64,000 nucleotides of DNA from Patiria miniata. Taxonomy: Eukaryota; Echinodermata; Asteroidea; Valvatida; Asterinidae. A model generated the notes under the pieces. The model was not told the DNA's origin, made no database searches, and saw only the letters and a list, made by a program, of their open reading frames with translations. Position 1 is the stretch's first letter. Each line of letters opens with the position of its first letter. This document shows, piece by piece, positions 24,447-36,839 of the stretch. Both the position numbers and the translations under genes were made by a program. The stretch spans positions 35,733,315 to 35,797,314 of the forward strand of contig NW_024037069.1 of NCBI RefSeq assembly GCF_015706575.1, given 5' to 3'.

Positions 24447-26235
24447 CGTGGTGTCTTTAAATTGATATTCCTACTACCACCTCCATTTTTGTTATAACAC
24501 TCGCATCTTTTGTCATGGTCAAGTTACCCTTAAAACCAGGTGGGGTCGTAGAATTGTAGTGGGTCATCACGGGACCAATTTGTATGAGGGTTTACACATT
24601 TTAAGTTTTTACACATTTTTGTACAATTGTGTGTATTCCCACCGGATATTTTACAACAATTTTTTATTGTTAGTCATTCTCCTGAAAAGATTTTGAAGAA
24701 GAATTAAAAAAAAAAAATGGAGAATTGTTTTTCTTTTGTGGCTCTTTATGGGTTGAGAACCCAGCAAAAGAACAAAAAGATCAAACCTTCCCAAGTCAAT
24801 ATTTGTTCATTTACTGAATTGTCGACAAACTCTGCCTTTCATTCTGCCCTCTTTCAGAAGGTGGTAGACCGACCGCAGTTGAACTTTTCACAAGTTGGGG
24901 TTAATGGGGTGAGATAAAATATCATATCCGGGGGCCTTGTCTTGATTTATACGACCATTAGTGTATGCTGAATGAATTTATTCAAAATTTTCTCAAGTTT
25001 TTTTTTATTGCAAGACGTCGATATGGCCGGGGAGTGATGCGCGTGGTATAAAATGTGGGTTAATGAAACACTACACTGTGAAAAAACAAGAAGGGTGAAG
25101 AAAAAAGAAAAGAGAGAGGAGAAAATACCCTGCATATCTGGTGCCGGGACCTCGTGTACTAATTTATTGATGGGGTTGTTAGTGTATACGGAGCCATCTT
25201 ATGATGATAAATGGACTATGGAGAGGATCTCATTTCACATCGTGATGAGGTGGCCGGTCTGACTAATGAGTCGACTTGAGTCGTGACTGGATTCTTGGGG
25301 ATGCGAGGAGGACCATGGCGAAGGAATCAATACAAGTCTCAGTCCTCCTTCTCAACTTCTTCATTTTCCTCCTTTCTCTTCCAAACTGATGAGGATTATG
25401 ATGCCGATTCTTTTTGGCCAGAAATTACACCAATCTCTTGATGTAAATCATCATTAAAAGTGTCTGTGCGCTGAATTCATCTAGATTTATCAGTTTTTTT
25501 GTTTTATTAATTCTTGTCATGTCAGAGATCATGCCCAGTTTTGGGCTTGTTTGAAATTTAGAGAGAAGTGCTAAACTGAGTGTTTTTTTTATAAGACAGG
25601 ATTTGATTTTATAAAGACAACTATTGTTCAATATTGCAGAATGTTTTGTAAACTTTTGACAAATTGAGGTGCCAATCATAAACTTTCAAACTGATTCCAG
25701 TCTCTCTTTGGCTGTCATTGCTGGTCAATTTATAATTTGTTTTATTTTCTGACACATTTTTTTTTGGTAAGATTTTTAATTTGATATTCTTAAATCAGGA
25801 TGCAGATTTTATAGTCTTTGGTTTTGTCCTGCTGAGTTAGGGAGAGAAAAGAAACTAGCTGAAATGTATCTGAAAGCGTTCTTTCTTGATATCTGTCTCG
25901 TAAGAGCTAGGAAGGTCTCCAGTGATATTTACCGCTGAAAACAATAACCATATAAGGACTGGATGCCATCTCTTAAAACTCAAGATGGGGGGTATTAAGT
26001 TTGAAACAGAAGCCGTTGTTTTCAGGAGCGGGACCATAATTGATGATAGCCGCTCTCGAGAACGCAGCGCCAGCCGAGGGGAAATTGCGTTAGATTCTCC
26101 AGTAGAAATGTCAACATGTCAGCCCACGCTGCAAATTAGTGTTTGAAGTGGTGACAAGGCAAAGTGGGGGAGAGGAGGAGGGGCAGGCGGCCAGCGACGA
26201 TGATACCATCGACTTAAAAAACAAGATGGTCGTGG

Positions 26236-26249
26236 GTTGCCATGGCGAC
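26236..26249. promoter_or_regulatory. possible RFX X-box
   Basis: GTTGCCATGGCGAC differs by one base from the palindromic RFX consensus GTTGCCATGGCAAC. RFX factors bind such sites in ciliary gene promoters. No adjacent gene start was found, so this may be chance. Confidence 0.2.
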
Positions 26250-29224
26250 GCTGTCCTGACAGCAATTACTGAGCAATCCAGATGGGGAAGTTTCCCAAAA
26301 AGGAGTCCTTTCTGTGCTTTTCTTTTAATTTTCTTCTTTTCCTTTGCACCTTTTGGCTCGTCTTGTCCATTTGTGGTTGCTTGAGGCTAATTCTTCTCTT
26401 CTCCCTGGCGATCTCGGAAACCGATCCGTCTGTGTCATATTTCCCTCAGTACATGAATTAATTTATCGCCGGCAGCAATCACCAGTGGAGATGATACTCG
26501 GAGTCTTTTCCAGGAAGCTCGTTGCGATGCTCACCCGCATACGGGTAGATGAAAACCACAAAAGTCTCATGATGTTCAGTGGATTCTCCCCTTCATTATG
26601 TATGAAAGCCAAAAGTAGCCGAAATGAGCAACATTTTTGGAATAGAGTACTGTACAAGGTTGGGGTTGGAGTAAGGTAATACAGGAGGAGAGGGGGATGA
26701 ATCATCAGAGATTGCTTCTTTCCTTAAACAATTGAACCTTTCTTATTCATCTGTTGCCTTATCAAAGTTTAGTAGTTCAAATCTCTCAATTGCCTATTCT
26801 TTTGTGTCAAACTTTTATTTCAAAACACAAACTGAAGATAAAGGTGGAACTGTCAAATTGGTTTTGATATTTGCTCTTTCTTACAGAAATTTGGTGATCC
26901 AGCTTCTCTGGTCTTTTGGATGGTGTACTATAAATCTTGCATTTTAAAGTTGTTGCACTGTGCCATTACCTTCATTAAGCATCTACAGTTATTTAATGGA
27001 GATATATTCCTTGCCATCAACGGTTACGATTGCTCTATCCTGCATTGTATATCATCACCATATGTTTACGTGCCTTTTAGTTGTGGCTTTTTGTTGTTTT
27101 GATGGAGCACAGTCTATATTGCCATACTTTCACATATTTCCCGTTCTCTCGAAAAGAAAATAATGACCTCCTAAATTCATCTGGACCTGAAATCAGTCAG
27201 CCCGATTTCAAAAACAAATCAAAGGTTTTCCTGATATCTTGTTTTATTAGTATCCTCGTTTGTTTTAATCATCCTTGTATCTTTTATTTTTATCCAGCTC
27301 CGTTTGGCGTTTGCAGGACACTGGTCATTTTAGTCCCGTCTGTCAGAGGCAACTTTGTATCTCTGAGGGAAATGCTCCATTACTAATACAAGAAATCTAT
27401 TCAAATTGAAAAGGATCATTAATTTTCCATTTTCATTTTCCTCCAAACTCCCTCCAGCATTTTGGCAATTTGTGGCAATGGACCTTCCTACTTTGATCTG
27501 ACCAAGACTAACGAGTAGCACTTAAAACCTAAATCTCTTCCTCGTAGTTCAGCATTTCCTGCTTTACTGCTGGATATTTATAAATAGTCATAGAAAATGT
27601 CAAATTGCTATTCTAATTGACCATCTAAAAGTTCAAGTTCACTTTCAGCTAATTGATGCTAAATCTGTACACGTATCTTAATCCCCAATAGCATATTCTG
27701 TCCAGTGGTTTTAGACATCGGCTTTCATCTGTCGCAATAAAGCTGCAGTAATGCCTTTTTTTTTACCTGTATTGTTAGATGTTGATTTTTGTTTCAGAGC
27801 AATATTCTTCATTACCAGGTGCCTACATTGTTTTTCTGTAGATTTATGTTAGTTCCCCACATTTCCTACGCAAAATGGTTTTAGTTAGCAGACCTGCCCT
27901 TCAGCTAGTCTTTTATTTTCATCTGTATAAAAATCAATATTGATTTTGTTTTAAAAAATTATTTGTTTTCGATCTGTCTAATTTTTCATTGTCACTAGTC
28001 ATTGTCTTCAGTCTTCCCACAGCCTGCCACCCGGGAAAGGTGGGGAAGGGAATAAGCAGTTCCCCTTTCCCCTTCCCCTTTCCCTCCCCCTCCCCCTTCC
28101 CTTGTTTTTTTAATTCTTCTTTTGCACGCATCGGAATCTCTCTTCCGTTGTCTGCAAGTCTGCATTCAGGAAGTTGTCCATCCAGGACTGTGTAGACCAG
28201 TCAGATGTGATTTGTCTGGAAATAAGACGTGACTGGCTTGGACTGGAGACACAGAAGTGAATTATTAATTTCATGCATTTTGATGCACTCTGGCATTCCA
28301 CTTTGATGAGGCGCCTCCGAGATTGGGCCTTGACAGTGGTCTTGTGGTCTGGATACATATTCAATCTTCTATGGTTCTTTTTTGCTGTCCAAACTTTTTT
28401 TAATTGAAAGGTTAATATTAATTAAGGATGAGGGATTAACTCTGTGCACAAGTCAACGCCAATTCCTGCCTGCATAATTAAACAAATTGTCTGAGCCAAT
28501 TAAGTGAAACCAATTAGTTTTTAATTTTTGAAAAGTCTTTAGAAGAATGACGGTACCAGATTGAGGATAGGTGTTATGGTGTTTATGGGCAGTTACAGCA
28601 TTATGGAAGAAAGTATAATGATCCAAAACTCCTTGTCTGTAAACTCCTTGACCATTACCAGATGATTGATGCTTAAAATTTGAAGAAAAAAAATGCTCTT
28701 TCAGGGTTATTCACTGAGCTCTTCAAGTGCAAAAAAATGGTTTATAATGTCTAGCTGTGACACTGGAATTACACTAACGCTCATTTAAAGGTAACAGGTC
28801 ACAAAGAGGTAAGTGAAAATAAATGCAAGACATGTACAGGGCTTCATACTCTTTCCAAATTAGTCCTGAAAAATAGAATCAAGCAGCTGCATTATAGAGT
28901 AGTGCAGTAGCCTTTTTATCACAACCTTTCTGCCTTTTTATGCTAGTAAAGTCCACTCCAGCCAGTGTGTGACGATTGAAAGCCTTCCCAGCAATCACAA
29001 TCAGCCCACACCGGTCATAAACTCTCCCAGACAGTTTAATATCGGCAGGCGCATCAAACTAGAAATCAGTCGTTCCTATCATAGGCGTGTGTTTACAAGC
29101 AATCAAAGACTGTGATAACGTCGCCATAATTGTTCCTCGCGCCCGTCGAGTCAAGCCCCACCCCCCCTTCCACAAGAGACTGCCATAACTCACCCAGGTC
29201 ACATGTCTATGATTGCCTGGTTTT

Positions 29225-29227
<3 letters not shown>

Positions 29228-29256
<29 letters not shown>
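29228..29256. repeat. 29-nt poly-C run
   Basis: This is the longest uninterrupted homopolymer seen in the window. Confidence 0.9.
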
Positions 29257-29844
29257 ACCACCAAACCTCCCCAACAAACTCTTCAACTCCTCTTTGGCTC
29301 GTTTCTCCGGCCAGGAATGTTTACCGAGACAGACTCATAACGTTCCTCAAATGGTCCTCCAGTCCTTTTTTTTTTCCTTGTTGTTTGCCTACACATTTTG
29401 ATGCCTTCTGGAGTACATTGTGATGCAGACAGCGGCCTTTACTCGCCTCGCCTCCCCCACCCCCTCCGAGGCAGCATTAGGCTAACTCACGGCTAAGTAC
29501 CAGGGGTTTAAAAGGCCATTTTGGGAGATTAATTTCTACTTTTTTAGTCAGTGATACCCTCTTCGCGGAGCTTAGCAGTGTAAATACAAGTGCATGTCAT
29601 GCAATCTCAATGAGGGAGACGGAAATACTAGACAAAGTTCAAAACTGTTTGCTGGAGGTCTTTTTCCCTACCCTAACTAGTCTGCAACTTTGAGAGCTGA
29701 TACTGGAGTAGAGTTTTTAGCAAAACAGACTGCAGACCTCTTGTTTGAGTTACGTGGGGCCAAACTTGAAGACTTTAATATTCCAAAGTGAAGTGTTGTT
29801 CTGTATAGTGGATGATGCTATTGAACTCAGGATGTTGTTGGTGA

Positions 29845-30058
29845 TTTTAGAGAGTGTGGGCTTGAGTTCGTGAAGCCAGTGAGATGCAGTCCGTTGTGTC
29901 CTTGGGCAAGACACTTTACGACTAATTGCTTCTTCGTATCCAGGAGTCAAATGGGGTTCATTCAAGGCAGACGAGTCAGTTAGTTGTGTTTGAAAAAGCC
30001 CTCGGCCACAGATGATAGTGTTTGAGCTGTGAACTGCAGGGGAATTCTTCATTGGCAA
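29845..30058 (+). mobile_element. SINE-like remnant (tRNA-derived type)
   Basis: TGTGTCCTTGGGCAAGACAC followed by TTTACGAC, then GGAGTCAAATGGGGTTCA, matches the body found in a widespread family of invertebrate tRNA-derived SINEs. The tRNA-like head is not clear, so this is a decayed or truncated copy. The limits are approximate. Confidence 0.5.
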
Positions 30059-32125
30059 GTGGAGCAGGGGAAATAATGAAAGAGAATATTCAGCAACCTG
30101 TCATGCACTCAGTGAATTTAGAAATTAGTTGTAAAAGTATGTACCTGTGATTATTCTATCGATATTTTTATATCAAAAAGTAATTTTTATCATAATGATG
30201 TGACATTTTTGGTTCGCCCAGAAATTTTGAAACTACCATTCGATTTTCTAAATCTTTTCATCAGACACAAATTGATATAACATGACATTTGCATAATTTG
30301 GCATCACTTTACAATCTTTCTTCAGGAGTAAAAATTTCAATACAATATTTAGAATGAACAGTATTAACTCTCAATAATGAAATCTGTTAATTGTTGAAAG
30401 TAATAAAATGTATGAATATACAAATAATTTGAGGATGTGAAATTGTAAAGAAGCCAAATTCATTTCCCTTTTTTCTTTTTTGTTGGCTTTAAATAGTCAA
30501 CAGAGGGCTCCCTCCTAGGAGACCACATTTTTCACTTGCTCCCCACGCAGGTTTTCTGTTTCCACCTCTGCGTTCGTGCCGCTTGCTCTTGGCTGTATTA
30601 CATCATGCTGTATCACCGATGAGCAATGACTTATTTCTGTGCTGTTCTATTGTTTTATGATTAATGCCCGTCCGATACTGTTCTTTCATGTCGTGATTCG
30701 CTTAGCTGGGTAATCAATATTGTGCTTGAATCATTCCTCTCCAAGAAAGTTCTACAAATTGCTCTCCAACTGTTTTTTTAAAAAGTAATTTTACTCTCAT
30801 TTTTGTATCATAAATAATTTGTTTGGATTAATAGAAATGGCGTTTTTCTGTTAAATTAAAGAATTCGTCAAAGTATACATAATTATTCCGTGGCATCACT
30901 TTTCATTCCTGTATTCTTCCGTCGAAAATATTGTCCATAAAAATATTTTCCATCTTAGACATTTTATAAGAAGACAAGGTCGCCCTTGTACCTTTCTGTC
31001 ATCATACATGTAGGAAAGCTTTTAAATATGTGCTTTAAGAATAGCCCCATTTGCCCCTAAAAAGTGTCAAAGTTGAGTCGATCACAAGTCTGGACACAAG
31101 TTACAGGAGATGAACAATGACAAATGATGCCTTTGTTACAAATATGAGAATAATTTGTGACTTGACTTGAGACTGTACTTGTGTTGACAACTGGCCAAAA
31201 AAATGAGAAAGTATTGTTTAAATTAAATTTGTTAAAATTAGAGGATAAATGAATCAAAGCATTTGTGCCACATCTCTCTGTCCTTTTCAATTTGAAATGA
31301 CTTCAAAATCTTTTATTTAATGTGAAATTGAAAAAAGTGTTTAATCATAAGAATTAATCAGGCGACTTTATTTATATAGGTCACAGGTAAGGTTGTTTTC
31401 TGTCTCTTTGGCCAAGTACGGAGTAGCATTATGACTGGGTTCAATTTTTTTTTTTTGCTGCTGAAAAAAAAATTCAGTTGAAAAAAAAAAAAAACTTCAA
31501 AGCCCATTTTCCCACTTCAATTTGCAGTGTTTGCTTGAAATTTCATCTCCAAATGTACACAGATTCTTTGACCCAAAATTGGAACAGACTTTTATTTGTC
31601 ATATCAGATTCATGAAGTTCAAAACGAAAAGAAAAAAAGTAAAAATTAGGTACTTCAATGCAGGGTCGTGGATGATGGACATACGACACACCAAGCAGTT
31701 GGGTATTAACCAAATAAATCCCCCAGCCCCCGCTAATACAATTACATTATTTGACTACTTGTCTGTAGCAGTACGTGTGCACGAGCGTGGAATTTACACA
31801 GCGGGATTCTGTGACTTGATAAGCTTGAGGACAGGGCAGTGAAGAGCAGAAAAGTTTAGAGGACACAGGTGCTTGAGTAAATCTAAGGGCAGCCCTGAAA
31901 AAAGGTGGACTACCTAATTTTGGCGACGCCAAGGGAGTCTAGCGTGGGAGCGGAGGCTGCAGAGCCCAGCTTCATGGCTGTGATAACTGTGGAACTCCAC
32001 GCTTACGATCACCATTCTGTACAAACAGCGCTAGCAAAATAAATTGTGTGCTAACCCTGCAAGCACAGTGTCCTTAGTCACAGGATGCATGCATGCGCAT
32101 AGGCCAAGTTTCTCACTAACCTATG
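30059..32125. other. non-coding stretch
   Basis: No gene is supported. It holds the second copy of the dispersed repeat near 31078-31150 and A runs near 31465-31494. A somewhat GC-richer block at about 31660-32100 contains ORF fragments with no domain. Confidence 0.5.
31078..31150. repeat. dispersed repeat shared with 14919-15000
   Basis: Partner of the repeat at 14919-15000, with about 60 bp of clear similarity ending in GATGCCTTTGTTA. The family is unknown. Confidence 0.45.
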
Positions 32126-32543
32126 ACAAGAAACGCAATAAAGGGGGCCACTTTGCTACCGTCACGTTAGCAGTTTTTGTTTTTTGTTAAAACCTGAAAC
32201 CACCAAAAAAGAATTTCAACACATGAATGGACATGCAGCCTTTTGCTAAAGATAATTTGAGTTGATTATTTATATTGCTTTTTGACATTATCCTCAAATT
32301 TCCATCAAATAGTGGACGGAAAACTTAGGTAACTTTTTCCGTCCAGTTTTGATGGAAATGTGAGGGTGATTTTAAAAATTAAAAAAGAAAGAAAGAAATG
32401 ATTCAACACATATTACATGTATTATAAGCCTACATGTCCATTCACATTTCAAAACTTTTTTGGGTGGTTTCAGGAACTGTAAAAAAATAATAATACAAAA
32501 CCATGTAACAGTAGTAAAGTGGCCCCTTTATTGTGTTTCTTGT
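32126..32543. mobile_element. 418-bp foldback element
   Basis: Almost the whole element is an imperfect palindrome. The ends ACAAGAAACGCAATAAAG and its reverse counterpart (ending at 32543) are followed on both sides by GGCCACTTT, CCTGAAACCACC and GAATGGACATG. The arms meet near 32317-32345, where TGGACGGAAA and TTTCCGTCCA pair. There is no ORF. Transcribed through, it would form a duplex arm of roughly 190 bp. Confidence 0.75.
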
Positions 32544-33787
32544 GAAATGCTAGGTGTAGGCACATAATTTAAGCAGGGCGTTGTTTGGTAATGGTAAGCA
32601 GAACCATGACATTGGGCCCAGCATGATGACATGACTTTGTATCATCCTCAAAGCTTCTGCAATTGTATTGGTTGATACGCACTTCCCATAGGATCATTTG
32701 CATTTATCCCAAAAGTAACCTACCAAATTATCAAAAGCTTACTTAGATTAAAGATCGTATTGGTACTAAACACCCCTTGAAATTGTTCCGTCTGGCTTGC
32801 TGTCATTTAGAAGAAATCAAGAAATGTAGGTGATTTCCAATGATCAGCCAATTGACTGATTTTTGGAATAAATAGTGCTATTGATGAAATATGGTGCGTG
32901 ATCGAAAGGTTGTGCATGGTTTTTCACTGTTTTCTCCAAAAGTGTGATATCCACTGAGCTGAAACTTCAACATGTTAGGTTTGGAACATTCTTCTTTGGA
33001 TTTTGAGTGGTGACTTGGAAACATCCTAAGTTCATGAAAAGCACAATCATCCTGTGGTGCCTTTAACAATTTCACCTACTCTGTAATCATATTGGTTTCA
33101 AGTATGTATTCATGGTGAATGCAGAACCTATGTGAGTGCGTGTAAATGTTTCATTTCTTTGACCCTCCTCACTCTCAGAGTCATTAGGTTAGTGACAAAA
33201 CGACCATTACACTGTCAACCACTGTCTTCTCTTCTTTACCTTCTTGTCCTCAAACAAATCCTCAATGAAATCCATCACCAATGTAACATTCATAGAGAGC
33301 CTGTGCTTAGTGTTACCTTTGGTAAAATAATCAGAACGTTTTTCAAAACTTAAGACGTGTTGGGGAAGATGTTGGGAAGATGTTTTCCACAGACATTAAT
33401 TTAAAGACAAGCGAGATGCATCTCCTTAAACTAATGTTGAGGTATCACCACTTCCTCATGTAGAAGTGTGCTCCCTAACCTTTCTACAACCACATTTTTG
33501 CCTCTTCTCTTTCCCCCTAAGAAAACACCATCCTCTCAAACCATTCATCAAGTAAGAAAGAATTGCACATTAGAAAGGCCACTAACCAGTGTGAGCCCAT
33601 GAATGAATGCATGAATGTGGATGCCAACACTGTAAAGTAAACTTCAACTCTACCCTGAAACAACAGGCAATTCAGTAACGATCCATCCACGGCTGCCCCC
33701 CCCCCCCCAACCCGCTCCCCCCCCCCTTTCCTTACATTAGAGTGCTGAGTGTTGACCAGTTTGGATCCTAAATAAGAAAAGTTGTCC
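32544..33787. other. non-coding stretch
   Basis: No supportable gene. TGACATTGGGCCCAG at about 32608-32622, preceded by GGTAAGCAG, looks like the end of another GGGCCCAAT-type MITE. A C-rich patch lies at 33697-33727. Confidence 0.5.
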
Positions 33788-33795
33788 ATTTATGT

Positions 33796-34363
33796 ACAGG
33801 CCACTCATGGACATCAGGGGGAAGCTTGAATAAGAGTTACCGTTTTTCAAGTCGGGGTAAACTCAGGGACTTTGGGAAAAACAACAGAAGTCAGGGAATT
33901 TGACAGTGACCCAGAAGGTTTTTGCCAGTTTGGCGTATGTGTTCCTTGTGAAGGGGGCAGACCTAGTACAAGCTTCGGCTTCTTGTCTGGCCTCCCCATA
34001 CTATTATTTCAAAGTTTCGTTAAAATGTTTACCTGATGTATATTATTCAACTGAATTACCTTATAGTATGGAAATAAACCTGAAACCTGAAACCTGAAAC
34101 CTGAAACCTGTATGTGCTTCTTGTGCCACGTGTCCAAGTTGTGTCCATTGACTGACTGGCTGTGGTTTCTTTTGAGTGTTTATGCAGTGTGAATATTACA
34201 CACCTCTCCAGACAATAACAATCGGTTGTGCTGCACCACCTCTTGACTTCCCAGCAATCTTGTTAAAATGACAATCTCTAACATGGAATTTTGGAAATTT
34301 CTCGGGGAAATATCTGGAAATTTCTTGGGAAATTTTGTTTACACGAAGTGCCGGGAACCCTGT
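33796..34363. mobile_element. hAT-like non-autonomous element, copy A, with a nested insertion
   Basis: It starts ACAGG and ends CGGGAACCCTGT. The intact left end of copy B (42242) reads ACAGGGTTTCCAGC, which is complementary to this right end. It is flanked by ATTTATGT (33788-33795) and ATTTATAT (34364-34371), an 8-bp target duplication with one mismatch, as expected for hAT. The body is rich in TCAGGGAATTT-like motifs in both orientations. Alignment with copy B shows that 33942-34109 is a later insertion. No transposase is encoded. Confidence 0.7.
33942..34109 (+). mobile_element. LINE/SINE 3'-end fragment nested in hAT-like copy A
   Basis: This 168-bp insert is flanked by a 7-bp duplication, GTATGTG (33935-33941 and 34110-34116). 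Copy B shows the empty site with a single GTATGTG. The 3' end is GAAATAAACCTGAAACCTG with about four AAACCTG repeats. Such a tail suggests target-primed reverse transcription of a LINE or a LINE-dependent SINE. The short length implies 5' truncation. Assignment to a clade such as CR1/L2 is only a guess. Confidence 0.7.
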
Positions 34364-34371
34364 ATTTATAT

Positions 34372-35076
34372 TCAGAATAGTTTTCAAGTTTTTGACATGT
34401 TTCTCTGGATGAAGCCACATAGCAAATTGCAGTCACAATTTGGTTTCATAAACCGCAAGAGAAAGCGGCGTTTGTTAACTCTTTCACTTTTCTTACACAA
34501 TATTTAACTTCATGTAGTTATATAAACCATATGATGTCTAAACTTGTGTGGGTAGTTTTGTGCCATCAATGCTGTGCATATTGATCATTATGTGTGCGTC
34601 ATGTTTCTAACATTTGTCATTGTTATAGCGTGGTACGCTTAGTTTTGGATTTTCATCATTACCCAGTAAAAAGCCTCATGACTGATTGATGGGCTAGGTC
34701 TCGAGTTGTAGTCTCCATTTTTGTTCTTCCAAATCTGCATTCAATAATGATAACTGGTCTTTGCAAGAAAAGTTATTCTCTTTTTCAATGCAGAGGTAAT
34801 TGATAATCTCGTTTCATTGCGCAGCGCTCACACCTAAACCCATTCCAGCTGAGTACATGGGCAGACCAATATAAAACTCATTAGGCCAAACTAAGTTACT
34901 TCCTCCAATCCGGGACAAGTGGATTTACTCTTCATTGTTCTGCAACAGTTAAATTCCTTGCCAACAAAGAAAGAAGAACAAGAAAGAAAAAAAATACAAC
35001 GGCCCCAAACCTGGTCATTAATGACCACAATTTCAGCCTCTATTTTAGCAATAATTGCTCCACAAATCCAATTTTC
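34372..35076. other. non-coding stretch, nothing recognised
   Basis: AT-rich, with no ORF that can be supported. Confidence 0.55.
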
Positions 35077-35559
35077 GTTGAGACGGCACTGCACTTAATG
35101 AAACAATTCTATTTTGGGTTGGTCGTTTGGCCGCAATTGGTTAGTGAAGGGGTGAATTTTTCATGCTTGTGTGAGCAACTTGAATAGTGGGGACGTCCCT
35201 TTTTTTTCTGAGTCTTGTGTAAATTGCTGTTGTCAAATAGAGGGTTACGGGGGGAAAAGTGGAAACAGGGCAAAAGGAAGAAAATGGACTTGAATTGGCT
35301 GGTTAGCACACTTGTTGGTATTCAATTTTAAAGAGAATGAAACAGCTATTTTTTTCAGTGGCATACTTTCAGCGACGTATTGACTGATGAGGCTTAACAA
35401 ACGTTCAAGTAATAGTAATTTCCTTCTTTTCTTAATATGCAGAAAATGTCTGCATTTGCGATGTCAAGATCCTCCTAAATTATGAGGTTTTTTCATAGTT
35501 TTTATATACATTAATGACAACATGGAATGCCGTTTGCCGGTCATATTGTATTGATTTTT
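35077..35559. repeat. 483-bp tandem duplication, unit 1
   Basis: Starting at GTTGAGACGGCACTGC, this unit is repeated directly at 35560 with no spacer. About seven base differences are visible over about 480 bp (near 98.5% identity), so the duplication is recent. The unit has no convincing ORF; the two near-identical 66-codon minus-strand frames merely reflect the duplication. Confidence 0.9.
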
Positions 35560-36038
35560 GTTGAGACGGCACTGCACTTAATGAAACAATTCTATTTTGG
35601 GTTGGTCGTTTGGCCGCAATTGGTTAGTGAAGGGGTGAATTCTTCATGCTTGTGTGAGCAACTTGAATAGTGGGGACGTACCTTTTTTTTCTGAGTCTTG
35701 TGTAAATTGCTGTTGTCAAATAGAGGGTTACGGGGGAAAAAGTGGAAACAGGGCAAAAGGTAGAAAATGGACTTGAATTGGCTGGTTAGCACACTTGTTG
35801 GTATTCAATTTTAAAGAGAATGAAACAGCTATTTTTTTCAGTGGCATACTTTCAGCGACGTATTGACTGATGAGGCTTAACAAACGTTCAAGTAATAGTA
35901 ATTTCCTTCTTTTCTTAATATGCAGAAAATGTCTGCATTTGCGATGTCAAGATCCTCCTAAATTATGAGGTTTTTTCATAGTTTTTATATACATTAATGT
36001 CTACATGGAATGCCGTTTGCCGGTCATATTGTATTGAT
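35560..36038. repeat. 483-bp tandem duplication, unit 2
   Basis: Second unit, ending at CATATTGTATTGAT where the match to unit 1 stops. It could be a true local duplication or two alleles joined by the assembler. Confidence 0.9.
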
Positions 36039-36819
36039 TAGTGCAAGGATAATATTGGTTTACATTTTCTGGGCAGTTTTATGTGATGATTGGTTGAGAT
36101 GTGGTAAGTTACCCCATCTGAAATCTTGGTTAACATCTGCTGCAGGTCTTTTACCGTAACGTCATCCAAATCTTTCAACTCATTACACGTTTGATGTTCC
36201 AATCATCCATAATTGGCATTTTTTTACTCTTTTAAAAAGTATCCTAGCAGCTTAATTAAAGCTTGTTTGTTGCCCATTGTGCTCATCCGGTTCTGTAATT
36301 AAACGCTAATTTATTTCACTTGTTAGGTTAGATTTTGGCAGTTCTTGTTAGACCTCAGCGATTAGGCAATCTAGACGTCCGTCTTAGCCGGCAAAGGGCG
36401 CTGACCTTTCACGTAATGGAGCATAATGGATATTTGATGAAGAAGTATTACATTTCATCCAAGCATCCCTGTACTTTTTTCATCTCATTCATTACAATTT
36501 CATCAAGTGGCTTGAGTTTTATGAAGAATGAAAAAATCCTACCCAACTTGGCATCAAAATGATTTCCGTTCGATAATCTTCAATAGATTACCGCAAGCAT
36601 CAAGTAGTTTTTTCATTTCATTTTTTCACCATTTCATCAAGTGGTTCACTGAAGTTTTATGAAGAAGTAAGTCAAATGGATGGGAAAAAATCCTGACCCA
36701 ACTTGGCATCGAAATCATTGCCTTTCCAAAATCTTCAATGGATTACAAGAGCTCACTTTGAAGGAAAAAAAGAACAAGAGGGGAGACCCTAGATGTTTGT
36801 AAGTGAAATCCCCCCCCCC

Positions 36820-36839
36820 CACACACACACACACACACA
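36820..36839. repeat. (CA)n microsatellite
   Basis: About 20 bp of alternating CA directly after an 11-nt C run. Confidence 0.9.

Larger units (their letters stand above)
24447..29844. other. non-coding stretch
   Basis: No gene supported. It contains a pyrimidine-rich block at about 28060-28102, AT-rich sequence with several TTAATTA-type cores around 28390-28520, a 29-nt C run (29228-29256) and a possible RFX X-box at 26236-26249. Most frames here are AT-rich chance ORFs. Confidence 0.55.

Noticed and set aside
29059-29423. Glycine- and proline-rich ORFs around the 29-nt C run.
   Set aside because: They are products of the homopolymer.
32310-32350. TGGACGGAAAACT at the centre of the foldback element resembles the miR-184 start TGGACGGAGAACT.
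   Set aside because: The loop is too short, the remainder does not match, and the sequence is the palindrome centre of a repeat.
35109-35792. Two near-identical 66-codon minus-strand ORFs.
   Set aside because: They are repeated only because the DNA is tandemly duplicated. The differences do not favour synonymous positions and no domain is seen.
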